Below are positions 26,498 to 35,531 of a stretch of 64,000 nucleotides of DNA, piece after piece. The notes below the pieces were generated by a model, which was not told where the DNA came from, ran no database searches, and was given only the letters and a program-made list of their open reading frames with translations. Every line of letters begins with the position of its first letter. Position 1 is the first letter of the stretch. The DNA lies in NCBI RefSeq assembly GCF_003545875.1, contig NZ_QHCS01000002.1:248001-312000 (forward strand), in the 5' to 3' direction. Position numbers and translations under genes: made by a program. The DNA comes from Leptospira stimsonii (GTDB lineage: Bacteria > Spirochaetota > Leptospiria > Leptospirales > Leptospiraceae).

Positions 26498-26912
26498 GAA
26501 TCGACCCAAATTCTCCAAAAATACGAAAGCCGTTTCCAGAGCGTATTCGAAGGTTAAATTGTATTTTATCGCTTCCGGAATTACGGATTCGATACAATTG
26601 CACGAAAAACTCGGCGAATTTCTTCGTTTATTGGAAGTTCATAGTCAAAGTCTCGAAGGAAAAGAAGGAACTTCTTTTGAACTCGAGGCGATGCGCATTT
26701 TTTTAGATTCCGGAATTCTAAGGTCTGAAAAAAATAAATCCCTTCAACTTCCGGAACTCGAACCTTCCCGAATGATTCCGAATCCGGTCGACTTCGGACC
26801 TCTTGGAATTCTCGTGGAACCGAAAGAAAAACTGGAACCGATCCCTCTGATTCTTTCCGTTATCTTTTGGGGAATCGTCTACACATTCTTACTCTACGGA
26901 CTTTTACGGTGA
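26481..26912 (+). CDS. Small membrane-anchored protein between opgG and opgH
   Basis: 143 residues if it starts at the TTG at 26481, overlapping opgG by 17 nt; there is no ATG near the 5' end. The N-terminus is basic (NRRSENRPKFSKNTKAVSR). Residues about 30-110 are soluble and partly helical, and a single membrane helix near 122-141 (IPLILSVIFWGIVYTFLLYG) ends the protein. It overlaps the GTG of opgH as GTGA. Its position suggests a helper for the OpgG-OpgH machinery, by inference from context only. Confidence 0.7.
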   Translation: MNRRSENRPKFSKNTKAVSRAYSKVKLYFIASGITDSIQLHEKLGEFLRLLEVHSQSLEGKEGTSFELEAMRIFLDSGILRSEKNKSLQLPELEPSRMIPNPVDFGPLGILVEPKEKLEPIPLILSVIFWGIVYTFLLYGLLR

Positions 26913-29047
26913 GAAAAGAAAGAGAATCGACGGACTTTTTGATCGATTCCAAAACTCTCACTTATAGAAGGTTGAGTTTCGGAGGTCTTGTCTTTTTCTT
27001 CGTGATCATCGGAGTTTTTTTAGAAGTTCAATTTCTTTCCTTCCAAGCGATCAACCCTTTTGAATGGGCGACTCTGATTCTATTTTGTATTTTGTTTCCG
27101 ATCATTTCCTTCGGATCGGCCACCGCATTGATCGGCTTTATTCAAAAAATAAGAGGAGGCGATCCGCTTCGAATTTCTAAAATATTAGAAGAATCGAATT
27201 TTCCGGAAATTGAATATCCTCCGGTTGCGGTCGTTATGCCGATTCACTGCGAGGATGTTTCTCGGATTTTCGCCGGTGTTGAACTGATGTTAGAGGATAT
27301 CGCGGAGAACGGTCTTTCTCAAACCGTGGATTTTTTTATTCTTTCGGATACTTCCGATCCGAATCTTTGGGCGCTGGAAGAGAAAGCCTTTTTCATTCTG
27401 AGCCAGAAGATGGAAAATAAGGATCGGATCTACTATCGAAAACGAAGACTCAACCTGAACAAAAAATCCGGGAACGTCGCAGACTTCTGCAGAAGATGGG
27501 GAAGACGCTACAAATATATGATCATCCTGGACGCCGATAGTATCGTCACCGGGGAATGTATGAAAAATCTAATCCATCTCATGGAAAAACTTCCGGATGC
27601 GGGCATCATTCAGACCATTCCCGAAGTGATTCGAGCGCGTTCCATCTTTCAAAGATTATCCGCATTTGCCGCGTGGATGGGCAATCCGGTATTCGGAGCC
27701 GGTTCCTATTTTTGGCAACTCCGGTCCGGTCCTTTCTGGGGACACAATGCGATCATTCGACTTCAACCGTTTATGAAATACTGCGGTCTACCCGGTTTAC
27801 CGGGAGAAGGCGCGATCGGGGGAAAAATTCTGAGTCACGATACGATCGAGGCGGCTTTGTTTCGAAAGGCGGGGTATAGCGTTTGGTTTGCGAGCGATCT
27901 AAAAGGTTCTTATGAAGAAGCGCCGCCTAACGTGCTGGAGGCGTTCAAACGAGACAATCGTTGGTGCCAGGGAAACCTTCAGCACTTCTGGTTTTTATTC
28001 GGAGGAAAGCTTCGTTTTTCGAGTCGTCTTCAAATTCTACTCGGAATCTTTTCGTATTTCAGTTCTCCTCTCTGGGCCTTACTTTTGCTTTCTTCCTCTT
28101 TTACTACGATCGAAGACGTAGATTTTTTTCGTTTGGCCCTATTGCCGGAAGACTGGATTGCGTTTCGAGACGATCTTTATCTTCCCGTCGCCTATACTTT
28201 GCAAGGTTATACTTTGTTGATTCTTTTTCTTCCTCGGATCGTTTCCTTTTTGGAAGTGCTTTTGTTTCGAAGGAAGGAATGGAGAGGACACCTTTTTTCT
28301 TGGGTCTTTTCCTTTTTTATCGAATTCTTCCATTCCGTTTTGATGGCTCCGGTGTATATGGTTCAGTACTCGCGGTTTATTCTTCTTACATTCTTAAATC
28401 GTAAAATAGAATGGGGGCCTCAGAACCGAAACGCATCTTCCGGCCCGGATCTACTAGCGCTCGCTTATACGGTTTTACCCGCTTCTTTTTACGGATTGGG
28501 AATCGGATCCTGGATGTTTCTGACGTATCCTATTTTGTTTTTTTGGTTTTTACCTTTGCTCGCAGGTTGGATTTTCGCTTATCCGCTCGCTTTACTGACT
28601 TCGTACATTCCAAAGGATAACAAAAAAATTTCGATCCTGTCCAATCCTCCCGAAATTTTAGAAAGGGAAATGTTGAACCGCTTGGATTCGCTGGAACAAA
28701 ACTATGCGGAGAGATTGGGTTCGGCGCAAGAATACTACGGAATTTTCCGGTTGTTCGCGGACCCTTCTCTCAACGGGTTTCATCTTTCGAGATTGAGAAA
28801 AAGAACAAAAGAGACGCCGAGAAGAAAGCAATATTTGAAAAATCTAGGTGATCGATTGAAAAAAGAGGGGCCTTCTCATTTTTCGAATCAAGAGCTGTTG
28901 CGATTGCTCTGGGATTTTGAATCCGTATCCGAGCTTCATCTTTGGTTTTGGAAGACCGATCCGGAGGTATTTTCTATTTGGTGGAAAACTTCTTTTTCAC
29001 AATATCAAAGAGAGATTTTGTTAAGCGAAGTAAAAAATTATTTTTGA
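26909..29047 (+). CDS. opgH: Glucan glucosyltransferase OpgH/MdoH
   Basis: About 712 residues from the GTG at 26909, which overlaps the upstream stop as GTGA. A TTG at 26867 lies inside the upstream gene and is less likely. OpgH is an inner-membrane family 2 glycosyltransferase that polymerises glucose from UDP-glucose. Motifs are DADS near residue 208 and the QxxRW-like NRWCQGN near 351, with helices before and after the cytoplasmic domain (FFVIIGVFLEVQFLSF; SYFSSPLWALLLLSSSF). Tight coupling indicates one operon with opgG. Confidence 0.93.
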   Translation: MRKERESTDFLIDSKTLTYRRLSFGGLVFFFVIIGVFLEVQFLSFQAINPFEWATLILFCILFPIISFGSATALIGFIQKIRGGDPLRISKILEESNFPEIEYPPVAVVMPIHCEDVSRIFAGVELMLEDIAENGLSQTVDFFILSDTSDPNLWALEEKAFFILSQKMENKDRIYYRKRRLNLNKKSGNVADFCRRWGRRYKYMIILDADSIVTGECMKNLIHLMEKLPDAGIIQTIPEVIRARSIFQRLSAFAAWMGNPVFGAGSYFWQLRSGPFWGHNAIIRLQPFMKYCGLPGLPGEGAIGGKILSHDTIEAALFRKAGYSVWFASDLKGSYEEAPPNVLEAFKRDNRWCQGNLQHFWFLFGGKLRFSSRLQILLGIFSYFSSPLWALLLLSSSFTTIEDVDFFRLALLPEDWIAFRDDLYLPVAYTLQGYTLLILFLPRIVSFLEVLLFRRKEWRGHLFSWVFSFFIEFFHSVLMAPVYMVQYSRFILLTFLNRKIEWGPQNRNASSGPDLLALAYTVLPASFYGLGIGSWMFLTYPILFFWFLPLLAGWIFAYPLALLTSYIPKDNKKISILSNPPEILEREMLNRLDSLEQNYAERLGSAQEYYGIFRLFADPSLNGFHLSRLRKRTKETPRRKQYLKNLGDRLKKEGPSHFSNQELLRLLWDFESVSELHLWFWKTDPEVFSIWWKTSFSQYQREILLSEVKNYF

Positions 29048-29105
29048 TTCGCTCTTTACAAAACGAATCGGAACGGATCTTCTGGAAAATCTCTTTTAGA
29101 CCGAT

Positions 29106-29459
29106 ATGAAACCGCACTCGACTTTCTATTTCATTCCTCTTGTATATTTTCTAATCCTGGGAGTTTTGCCCTTAAAATCAGATGATTTCGAAGGAGTCTA
29201 CAGCGTAGGAAACGATGAGTGCAGAGTAAAACCTATCAAAATGGCTTTCTTGGTTTTCTGTAAGAAAACCAAGAAAAAGAGAATCTATTTCTATCAGGGA
29301 GAGGAAAACAATAATGTAATATTCAAAACCGATGGTGGACATCTATCTACTCGGTTTGTTTTCGACGACTCTTCCTTAAAATCGGGCGTCTTTATCGGGA
29401 AAGGCGGTTCGTCTCTGAAAGTGAAAAAAAGGACTTATTATAGGTCAGATCAATTTTAA
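29106..29459 (+). CDS. Hypothetical secreted protein
   Basis: 117 residues. The signal peptide (FYFIPLVYFLILGVLPLKSD) has a likely cleavage near residue 24. The mature 90 residues are beta-rich and basic, with two Cys (NDECRV, FCKK). No domain recognised. The gene lies 58 bp after opgH on the same strand and could be transcribed with it. Its 3' end overlaps the convergent glycosyltransferase gene by 15 bp. Confidence 0.6.
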   Translation: MKPHSTFYFIPLVYFLILGVLPLKSDDFEGVYSVGNDECRVKPIKMAFLVFCKKTKKKRIYFYQGEENNNVIFKTDGGHLSTRFVFDDSSLKSGVFIGKGGSSLKVKKRTYYRSDQF

Positions 29460-30572
29460 GAAAACGCTTACTGCGTGTTGAACGTCTTCCCTTCCATCCC
29501 TTTCAAAAACGGGTGAACCCGATCCATTCCATTTTTTTGCGTTTTCGATCGCATTTTCGAAACGAAAGGAAAACAGCTCCGCATTCGAAAGATAAGCTGA
29601 AGAAATTTCTTCTACGAGAGCGCGATGGAGATAAGGAACTTCGGGGAAGTTACCACGATCGGTGTAGAGTATCGGGGTTTTGGCATAAACACTTTCGCTC
29701 AGAATTCCGTAACCCGGTTTTGTGATTACGAAGTCGCAGGCGGTCAGAAGATCCGGATAGTGGACATTCGAAAAGTTTAAAATTCCTTCCTTTTGTTTGT
29801 CCGGGATTTGTGAAAGATCGAAATCGGTTCCACCCGAGATCACGATTCGATAGCGATCGGAATCGAATTCTTTCCATTGAAATTGATCCGTTTTGACTCC
29901 ATATGCACCGAAAGAAAAGAGAAGATTGATTTTATCATTCGGTAGTTTGAAAAATTCTTTTGCATTCGCTTTATTAAGGTTCGGTCTTCGCCCCACGAGG
30001 CCGATTTTTTTTTGCTCGGGAAGGGAAGATGCGGGACAAGAAAAGGGAAGAAGAAGCCCGAACGTCGCAAGATAATACTCTTCGAAGAGGTTCGCCGCCG
30101 TTTGAGAGAAGAGCGGTGATTCTTTTTGATATCCGCCATAGATAAAATCCCAAGTGAAGTTCCCGATAAACAAGGACGGGATTTTGATCTTGTCCGCGAT
30201 CACAAACGGAAGAGAAGCGGAATCCGAAACGATTAAATCGGTTTCAAAGTCGAGACATGCTTCGATTTCGGAAATCTGGAGATAGGATTTCCTGGAATTG
30301 AATTCTTCGATTGCGTGTTCCGTTCCTCGGATATCGATCGAAAGAGAATCCTTTTGTATCATTCCGACGTCTAAGGATTTTTTTCTCGTAGAAAGTCGTT
30401 TTAAAAAAATGGAATCTTCTTCGCCGATCGAAAGAGTATTTAAGAATTCTTCTCTCGCAGTTACAAGGTCGATTTGTAAGTCCGGAAACCTACGTAGTAG
30501 ATGGAGAATGATTTCCATCGATCTGCTGATATGTCCGAATCCGTGAGAACTAACGTAATAGGTTATCTTCAT
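29445..30572 (-). CDS. GT-B-fold glycosyltransferase-like protein
   Basis: 375 residues. The N-terminus MKITYYVSSHGFGHISRSME carries the GHxxR loop of GT-B transferases. A second domain includes SGGTDFDLSQIPD and KPGYGILSESVYAKTPILY, like the donor-sugar site of MurG or family 28 enzymes. It probably transfers a sugar from a nucleotide donor; the acceptor is unknown. The ATG overlaps the stop of the upstream methyltransferase gene as ATGA. It is the last gene of the minus-strand run from gltA. Confidence 0.75.
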   Translation of the reverse strand: MKITYYVSSHGFGHISRSMEIILHLLRRFPDLQIDLVTAREEFLNTLSIGEEDSIFLKRLSTRKKSLDVGMIQKDSLSIDIRGTEHAIEEFNSRKSYLQISEIEACLDFETDLIVSDSASLPFVIADKIKIPSLFIGNFTWDFIYGGYQKESPLFSQTAANLFEEYYLATFGLLLPFSCPASSLPEQKKIGLVGRRPNLNKANAKEFFKLPNDKINLLFSFGAYGVKTDQFQWKEFDSDRYRIVISGGTDFDLSQIPDKQKEGILNFSNVHYPDLLTACDFVITKPGYGILSESVYAKTPILYTDRGNFPEVPYLHRALVEEISSAYLSNAELFSFRFENAIENAKKWNGSGSPVFERDGREDVQHAVSVFLKLI

Positions 30573-31432
30573 TTGGAAACTCCTTGTCGAATCACCTCGT
30601 ACATTACGATTCCTGCGGACATCGCGAGATTGAGTGAATCCGCTTCTCCGAACATCGGGAGGGAGATATACTCGTCGGAATGACTTCTTGCGAAGGGAGA
30701 AAGTCCGTATTGTTCGGATCCGAAGACCAATGCGATCTTTCCCTTAAGATCGGAATCGAAGTAGAGTTTTTTTGCTTCCGGTGTTACGGCTAACGTTTTG
30801 TATTCGTTTTCTTTGAGAATGGAATAGATCGCCTCGGTTTCCCCTAAATAGACTTCGAGGGTAAAAAGAGCTCCCGTTGAAGCGCGTATGACGTTCGGAT
30901 TAAAAAGATCCAACCTCGGATCCGCGACTATGACGGTATGAAAACCCGCGCCTTCTGCGGTCCGTAGGATCGTTCCCAGGTTTCCGGGTTTTTCCACGCC
31001 TTCGATGACAAGAATCGGTTTTCCTTTTTTGAGTTGAATCGATTCCTTCTGAAACGCTTCGATTTCGGTGGAAAAAAAATGCGCGGTCGCGATGAGTCCG
31101 TCCGGTCTGTCCCTATAGGATATTTTTTCGAAAACTTTTTTCGGAACCTTGATGGATTTAACACCGATTTCACGAATGAGGTCGTATTCGTTCTCTCCCA
31201 AAAAACAATCGGGCGAGTAGAGTATATTTTGAAACTTTACTTTTCCCGATTTTGACGCGCGCGAGATTTCTCGGTAGCCTTCGATAAAAAAAAGCCCGCT
31301 TGTTTCTCGATGTTTTTTTTCCTTTAGATTGGAGATGTTTTTGAGTTTTTCGTTTGAAAAACTCGTGATCTCCAAAAAAGAAATGCCTTGTTCCCGATTC
31401 AAAGCGAGAGTCTCTCCGATGTGTAGATACAA
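30569..31432 (-). CDS. SpoU/TrmH-family RNA methyltransferase
   Basis: 287 residues from the ATG at 31432; a TTG at 31375 would start at LEITSFSNEKLKN, where family members usually begin, and would remove a 34-nt overlap with the upstream gene. An N-terminal substrate-binding domain (KKHRETSGLFFIEGYREI) is followed by the trefoil-knot SAM domain with motif 1 NLGTILRTA, motif 2 LVFGSEQYGLS and motif 3 ISLPMFGEADSLNLAMS. It methylates a ribose 2'-OH of rRNA or tRNA; the target cannot be told from sequence. Confidence 0.88.
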   Translation of the reverse strand: MYLHIGETLALNREQGISFLEITSFSNEKLKNISNLKEKKHRETSGLFFIEGYREISRASKSGKVKFQNILYSPDCFLGENEYDLIREIGVKSIKVPKKVFEKISYRDRPDGLIATAHFFSTEIEAFQKESIQLKKGKPILVIEGVEKPGNLGTILRTAEGAGFHTVIVADPRLDLFNPNVIRASTGALFTLEVYLGETEAIYSILKENEYKTLAVTPEAKKLYFDSDLKGKIALVFGSEQYGLSPFARSHSDEYISLPMFGEADSLNLAMSAGIVMYEVIRQGVSK

Positions 31433-32277
31433 TTCGAACCGGAAGGATAGAGTTTTCCGCTCTGTTCCGGAATGGAAAGTTCTCCAAGAAAAAACTTGCC
31501 GTTGTTCTTGATTCTTCCTTGCAAAATTCTTTGTAAAGCGAGGGGACTAAAGCCGGTGGAATGACACGTGAGAACGATAAAGTCCGGTTTGGATCCGCAG
31601 AGTTCCATAAGAAGATCCATGAGTTCGGGAAGATCTTTTTCGATCTTAAACACTTCTCCGCTCGCCCCTCTTCCAAAGGTCGGCGGATCGAGAATGAATC
31701 CTCGATAGTCCTTTCCTCTTTTGATTTCTCGTTTTAAAAATTTCAAAACGTCTTCCACCATCCAACGAATTTTTTTATCCGCGAGTCCGGATGCGGTAGC
31801 ATTCTCGCGAGCCCAATCTACCATACCTTTCGAAGCGTCCAGGTGACATGCGGAAGCGCCCCCGTCCAGAACGGCGAGAGTGGACAGTCCTGAATAAGCG
31901 AAAAGATTGAGAACTTCCTCCTCTTTTTTGAGTTGGGAAGAAAGTTTTTGGATCTTTTTCCAATTTTCCAATTGTTCCGCGAAAATCCCCAAATGACCGA
32001 ATGGAGTGAATTTTATTTTAATAGAATATTCTAATATTTGAACGAAGAATTCCTCTTCTACTTTTTTGTTCCAGTTCCAAGCTCCTCCGCCTTTGTCGGA
32101 ACGGACGTATTCTCCGTGAACGTTTTTCCAAAGTGCCGGTTTGGATTCGGGCCATGCCGATACGGGAGAAGGACGAATGATCGTATAAGGACCGATCTGT
32201 TCGAGTTTACGAAAATTCCCCGAGTCGATGAGAGAATAGGTTCCGTCGAGGCTTTCAGCTTGTTTTACAATTTTCAT
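31399..32277 (-). CDS. Class I SAM methyltransferase, RlmI-like
   Basis: 292 residues. The SAM site LNLFAYSGLSTLAVLDGGAS and HLDASKGMVDWARENA is followed by the catalytic-loop motif ILDPPTFGRG, as in RlmI/RlmK-type 23S rRNA base methyltransferases. Unlike the neighbouring gene product it has no PUA domain. It overlaps the gene upstream by 23 nt and the SpoU gene downstream, so it is translated from a shared transcript. The substrate is unproven. Confidence 0.82.
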   Translation of the reverse strand: MKIVKQAESLDGTYSLIDSGNFRKLEQIGPYTIIRPSPVSAWPESKPALWKNVHGEYVRSDKGGGAWNWNKKVEEEFFVQILEYSIKIKFTPFGHLGIFAEQLENWKKIQKLSSQLKKEEEVLNLFAYSGLSTLAVLDGGASACHLDASKGMVDWARENATASGLADKKIRWMVEDVLKFLKREIKRGKDYRGFILDPPTFGRGASGEVFKIEKDLPELMDLLMELCGSKPDFIVLTCHSTGFSPLALQRILQGRIKNNGKFFLGELSIPEQSGKLYPSGSNCIYTSERLSL

Positions 32278-33514
32278 AGATATGTACCTTAAAATAATTT
32301 CCTTCGGGAAACTGGATTCTTACGGGATGATCGTCTTCCGGTTTTAAACTCTCGAATCTCTCGTACTTCCAACCTTGGGAACGAAGAATGTTTTTTGCGA
32401 GAGATTCCAATTCTTCCGATCGGATTCTTCCGGAACAAGAACAAAGGATGATCGTTCCCGATTCTTCGAGTGAGGAGAGGGAGCTTTCAAAAAGATGCGC
32501 GTATGTCTTGAGTGCGTTCTTTTTCGATTTTGCGTCCGGAGTCAGATTCGGAGGATCGATTACGATGAGCCCGAATTTTTGATTCTTCAATACGTCTTCC
32601 AATTCTCTAAAAAGATTTTTTTGAACGAATCTATGTTTGCAACTACTTCCGTCTTTCTTCAGGCTCAAAACTCTTTGGAAAGAATCCAGGGCTTCCTTCG
32701 AACCGTCGACCGATGTTACGGAGCGAGCTCCCGCAGAATCCATACAAATCGACGTAAGTCCCGTATGGGAGAAAAGATGAAGACAATCTTTTCCCTTGGA
32801 GATTTCTTTTTTTTCCAAGAGAAATTTTCTTAGATTGCGAAGATCCAAAAAGATTCCTCCCTTTTGTCCGGGAAGCTCCACGGGAAACTTTACGTTTTGT
32901 AAAGTGATCGTTTCTCGGATCGATACAGAGTCACCGCCTTTTCCTTGTTTGGCGCCTCTCCAGATTCTTTCCGAGATCTTTTTTTCTTCTCCCGTTTTCT
33001 CGGGAGGATCGAGAAGAATCTTCGAAGGCAAGGGTTCGGCTAATTTAGAATTCTTGCATAGAGCATAGAGATTCCAGACGATCCACCTTCCATAAACAAG
33101 AAGAGATGAAGAATAGATTCGGACCACCCAGGTCCCTCCGACACGATCCACGGTCACTCCGGGGAAGAGGTCGTTTTCCCCGTGAAGGATTCGATACGCG
33201 TTCGTCGTCTTTCGGACTTCTTTTCGTTTGTGGATTGAGGATATCAGGTTCTCACGAATTTTTTCTTTGGAGAACTCGGGTAAGTTTTGTATGACTCGGA
33301 TTCGTATCAGTCCGTTCTTGGAATAGATTCCGGTTGCGATCGGTTGATTCTCCGTAGAAAAAAGCGTAAGCCATTCTCCGTTTGTAAACGGAGTCACCGC
33401 AGTTGATAGATTTCCACTGAAGATCCAAGGATGTTTTCGTTTTACGGAGAGTTCGCTCTTCCGGTTCAGTTGGTATCTACGGAACCGGAAGTGGGAAGGT
33501 AAGGAAGGGTTCAG
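32255..33514 (-). CDS. PUA-domain class I methyltransferase, RlmI-like
   Basis: About 420 residues. An N-terminal PUA domain (LSVKRKHPWIFSGNLST through IATGIYSKNGLIRIRVIQ) precedes the RlmI-type middle and the SAM domain (CLHLFSHTGLTSICMD, SVDGSKEALDSF, IVIDPPNLTPD). RlmI makes m5C in 23S rRNA. The start is unresolved. Between the gltA stop and the PUA domain there is no ATG, GTG or TTG in frame. A CTG at 33514 overlaps the gltA TGA as CTGA, with AAAGAGG upstream. Otherwise a TTG at 33628 inside gltA must be used. Confidence 0.8.
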   Translation of the reverse strand: MNPSLPSHFRFRRYQLNRKSELSVKRKHPWIFSGNLSTAVTPFTNGEWLTLFSTENQPIATGIYSKNGLIRIRVIQNLPEFSKEKIRENLISSIHKRKEVRKTTNAYRILHGENDLFPGVTVDRVGGTWVVRIYSSSLLVYGRWIVWNLYALCKNSKLAEPLPSKILLDPPEKTGEEKKISERIWRGAKQGKGGDSVSIRETITLQNVKFPVELPGQKGGIFLDLRNLRKFLLEKKEISKGKDCLHLFSHTGLTSICMDSAGARSVTSVDGSKEALDSFQRVLSLKKDGSSCKHRFVQKNLFRELEDVLKNQKFGLIVIDPPNLTPDAKSKKNALKTYAHLFESSLSSLEESGTIILCSCSGRIRSEELESLAKNILRSQGWKYERFESLKPEDDHPVRIQFPEGNYFKVHIYENCKTS

Positions 33515-34800
33515 GCTTTTTTCTTGGCCTCTTTGTAAGAAGTCTCTGTCGCGCCGACGTAGATTTGTCTTGGACGACCGATCTTCATATCCGGAGACTC
33601 GATCATTTCTTTCCACTGAGCGATCCAACCGGGAAGACGACCCATCGCAAACATTACGGTGAACATGTTCACAGGAATTCCTAACGCACGATAGATGATT
33701 CCGGAATAGAAGTCCACGTTCGGATACAGTTTTCTTTCCACGAAATACGGATCGTGAAGGGCGGCTTCTTCGAGTTCTTTAGCAATGTCTAATAAAGGAT
33801 CCTGGATTCCGAGACGTTTGAGGACGGAGTCGCAGGCTTTTTTGATGATCTTTGCGCGAGGATCGAAATTCTTATAAACTCTATGTCCGAATCCGGAAAG
33901 ACGGAAGGAATCGTTTTTGTCCTTTGCTTTCTCCACGATTTTTTTCACTGGAAGGCCGCTCGCTTGGATCTCTTGGAGCATCTCCAATACTTCTTGGTTT
34001 GCTCCACCGTGTCTTGGTCCCCATAGAGCGCAGATGCCCGCTGAGACGGCGCCGTAGAGATTTGCAAGAGAGGATCCCACCAAACGCACCGTAGACGTAG
34101 AACAATTTTGTTCATGGTCGGCGTGTAAGATAAGAAGAAGGTTAAGCGCTTTTACGATTTCGGGATCGATTTTGTATTCTTCGCTCGGAACGGAAAACAT
34201 CATGTTCATGAAGTTTCCGCAATAATCCAGGCTGTTCAATGGATGAATCGTAGGTTGGCCGATCGACTTTTTAAAAGCGAAGGCCGCGATCGTCGGGAAT
34301 TTTGCGAGAAGACGGATCATAGAAATATGTCTGTGTTCCGCGTTTTCAGGATCGTACGAATCTTGGTAGTAAGTAGAAAGAGATCCGATCATCGAAGACA
34401 TGATCGCCATAGGGTGACCGTCTTTCGGAAATCCGTTATAGAGACGTTTGAGATCCTCGTGGATCAGAGTGTGCATGGTGAGTTCTTCGTTCCACGTCTT
34501 GAGTTCCGCATCCGAAGGAAGTTTACCGTAGATCAAAAGATAAGCGACTTCCGTAAACGTGGAATTTTCCGCGAGTTGTTCGATCGGGATTCCTCTGTAT
34601 CTTAGAATTCCGAGTTCTCCGTCGAGGAAGGTGACTGCACTTGTACAAGCACCGGTATTGAGATAACCGTTGTCCAGTGTGACATACCCTGTTTGTTGAC
34701 GGAGTTTTGATATATCGACCGCTTTTTCGTTTTCGCTACCCACGATGATTGGGAGTTCGTATTCTTTCCCGTCTATCTTCAGAATTGCTACCTCAGCCAT
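33511..34800 (-). CDS. gltA: Citrate synthase
   Basis: 429 residues from the ATG at 34800, preceded by AGGAGAGGAAC; an in-frame ATG at 34863 is less likely. It condenses oxaloacetate and acetyl-CoA. Active-site residues are the His of WGPRHGGAN (near 264), the His of GFGHRVY (near 305) and the Asp of NVDFYSG (near 360). The length and N-terminal beta domain match hexameric type II bacterial enzymes. It is first in a five-gene minus-strand run with methyltransferases. Confidence 0.97.
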   Translation of the reverse strand: MAEVAILKIDGKEYELPIIVGSENEKAVDISKLRQQTGYVTLDNGYLNTGACTSAVTFLDGELGILRYRGIPIEQLAENSTFTEVAYLLIYGKLPSDAELKTWNEELTMHTLIHEDLKRLYNGFPKDGHPMAIMSSMIGSLSTYYQDSYDPENAEHRHISMIRLLAKFPTIAAFAFKKSIGQPTIHPLNSLDYCGNFMNMMFSVPSEEYKIDPEIVKALNLLLILHADHEQNCSTSTVRLVGSSLANLYGAVSAGICALWGPRHGGANQEVLEMLQEIQASGLPVKKIVEKAKDKNDSFRLSGFGHRVYKNFDPRAKIIKKACDSVLKRLGIQDPLLDIAKELEEAALHDPYFVERKLYPNVDFYSGIIYRALGIPVNMFTVMFAMGRLPGWIAQWKEMIESPDMKIGRPRQIYVGATETSYKEAKKKA

Positions 34801-34979
34801 GTTCCTCTCCTGGAAAAATATAAAATTATCATCCCGGCTCTTTAAACGAGTCCGGTCGTTCAAGTGCGTTAAAATCGATTCAGATTCCTATCCTATTCTT
34901 TCTACCAGAGAGACAATCCAAAAAATCAAAACGAATAGGAACTTGATCGGAAGATTTCGTTTTCATTTTAGAAATTCTT

Positions 34980-35003
34980 AATACTAATCATATGATTAGT
35001 ATT
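34980..35003. promoter_or_regulatory. Perfect 24-bp palindrome
   Basis: The half-site AATACTAATCAT is followed directly by its exact complement, centred on CATATG between 34991 and 34992. It lies 180 bp upstream of gltA on one side and 39 bp upstream of the decayed DUF4160 gene on the other. Position and perfect symmetry suggest an operator for a dimeric regulator, perhaps of the DUF4160/DUF2442 pair; the regulator is unknown. Confidence 0.55.
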
Positions 35004-35041
35004 TTACATGAAAGAAATTTGATAAACTAAAGAGTCAAGTT

Positions 35042-35249
35042 GTGCCTAAGGTATTCGAAATCCACGATTCCAAATTTTCTTTTTTGCGAATCAAGGAAAT
35101 CCAAGAGAGTGTTACACATTCATATCAGCAAAGGGGAACGAGTTGCAAAATTTTGGATCGAACCTCAAGTCCAGTCATTAGAAAAAAACGGAATTCGTTC
35201 TCAAGAATTGAGCTGGATCCAAGAAGAAATAGAAATGAATCAAGTATAG
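35042..35249 (+). pseudogene. Decayed DUF4160 gene
   Basis: From a GTG at 35042 the first frame reads VPKVFEIHDSKFSF. The next reads FANQGNPRE, and the third reads LHIHISKGERVAKFWIEPQV and on to ELSWIQEEIEMNQV before TAG. In intact DUF4160 proteins these pieces are consecutive, so two frameshifts have broken the gene within 80 bp. DUF4160 genes often sit next to DUF2442 genes in toxin-antitoxin-like pairs, as here. Confidence 0.85.
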
Positions 35250-35284
35250 TTACAAGGAAAATGGAATGATTTCTTCAATTCAGA

Positions 35285-35531
35285 ATGCAAAAGGCGCAGG
35301 AAGTTTGGTTTGAGGGAGATGCTCTTTGCATCGCTCTTGATGAGGCGGCAGAAAACTTTCGACTCCCTTGTCATTTTTTCCCCATCTTTTTCCTTTAACT
35401 CCGGACAAAGATCCAAAGTGATCCTCACCGGTGGAGGAATCCGTCTTCACCGGGAGGAGATCGATGAAGATATCGGCGTAAGCGGACTGCATCTTGGAAT
35501 CGGAGATCTGGCCAAGCGATCTTCGCATTAG
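35285..35531 (+). pseudogene. Decayed DUF2442 gene
   Basis: From the ATG at 35285 one frame reads MQKAQEVWFEGDALCIALDE through FRLPCHFFPIF. Another frame then continues SGQRSKVILTGGGIRLHREE and IDEDIGVSGLHLGIGD. Together they match a DUF2442 protein with a single frameshift near 35390. Its end overlaps the 3' end of the convergent transglycosylase gene by a few bases. It pairs with the decayed DUF4160 gene 35 bp upstream. Confidence 0.82.

Noticed and set aside
35042..35531. Active toxin-antitoxin system
   Set aside because: Both frames are broken by frameshifts.
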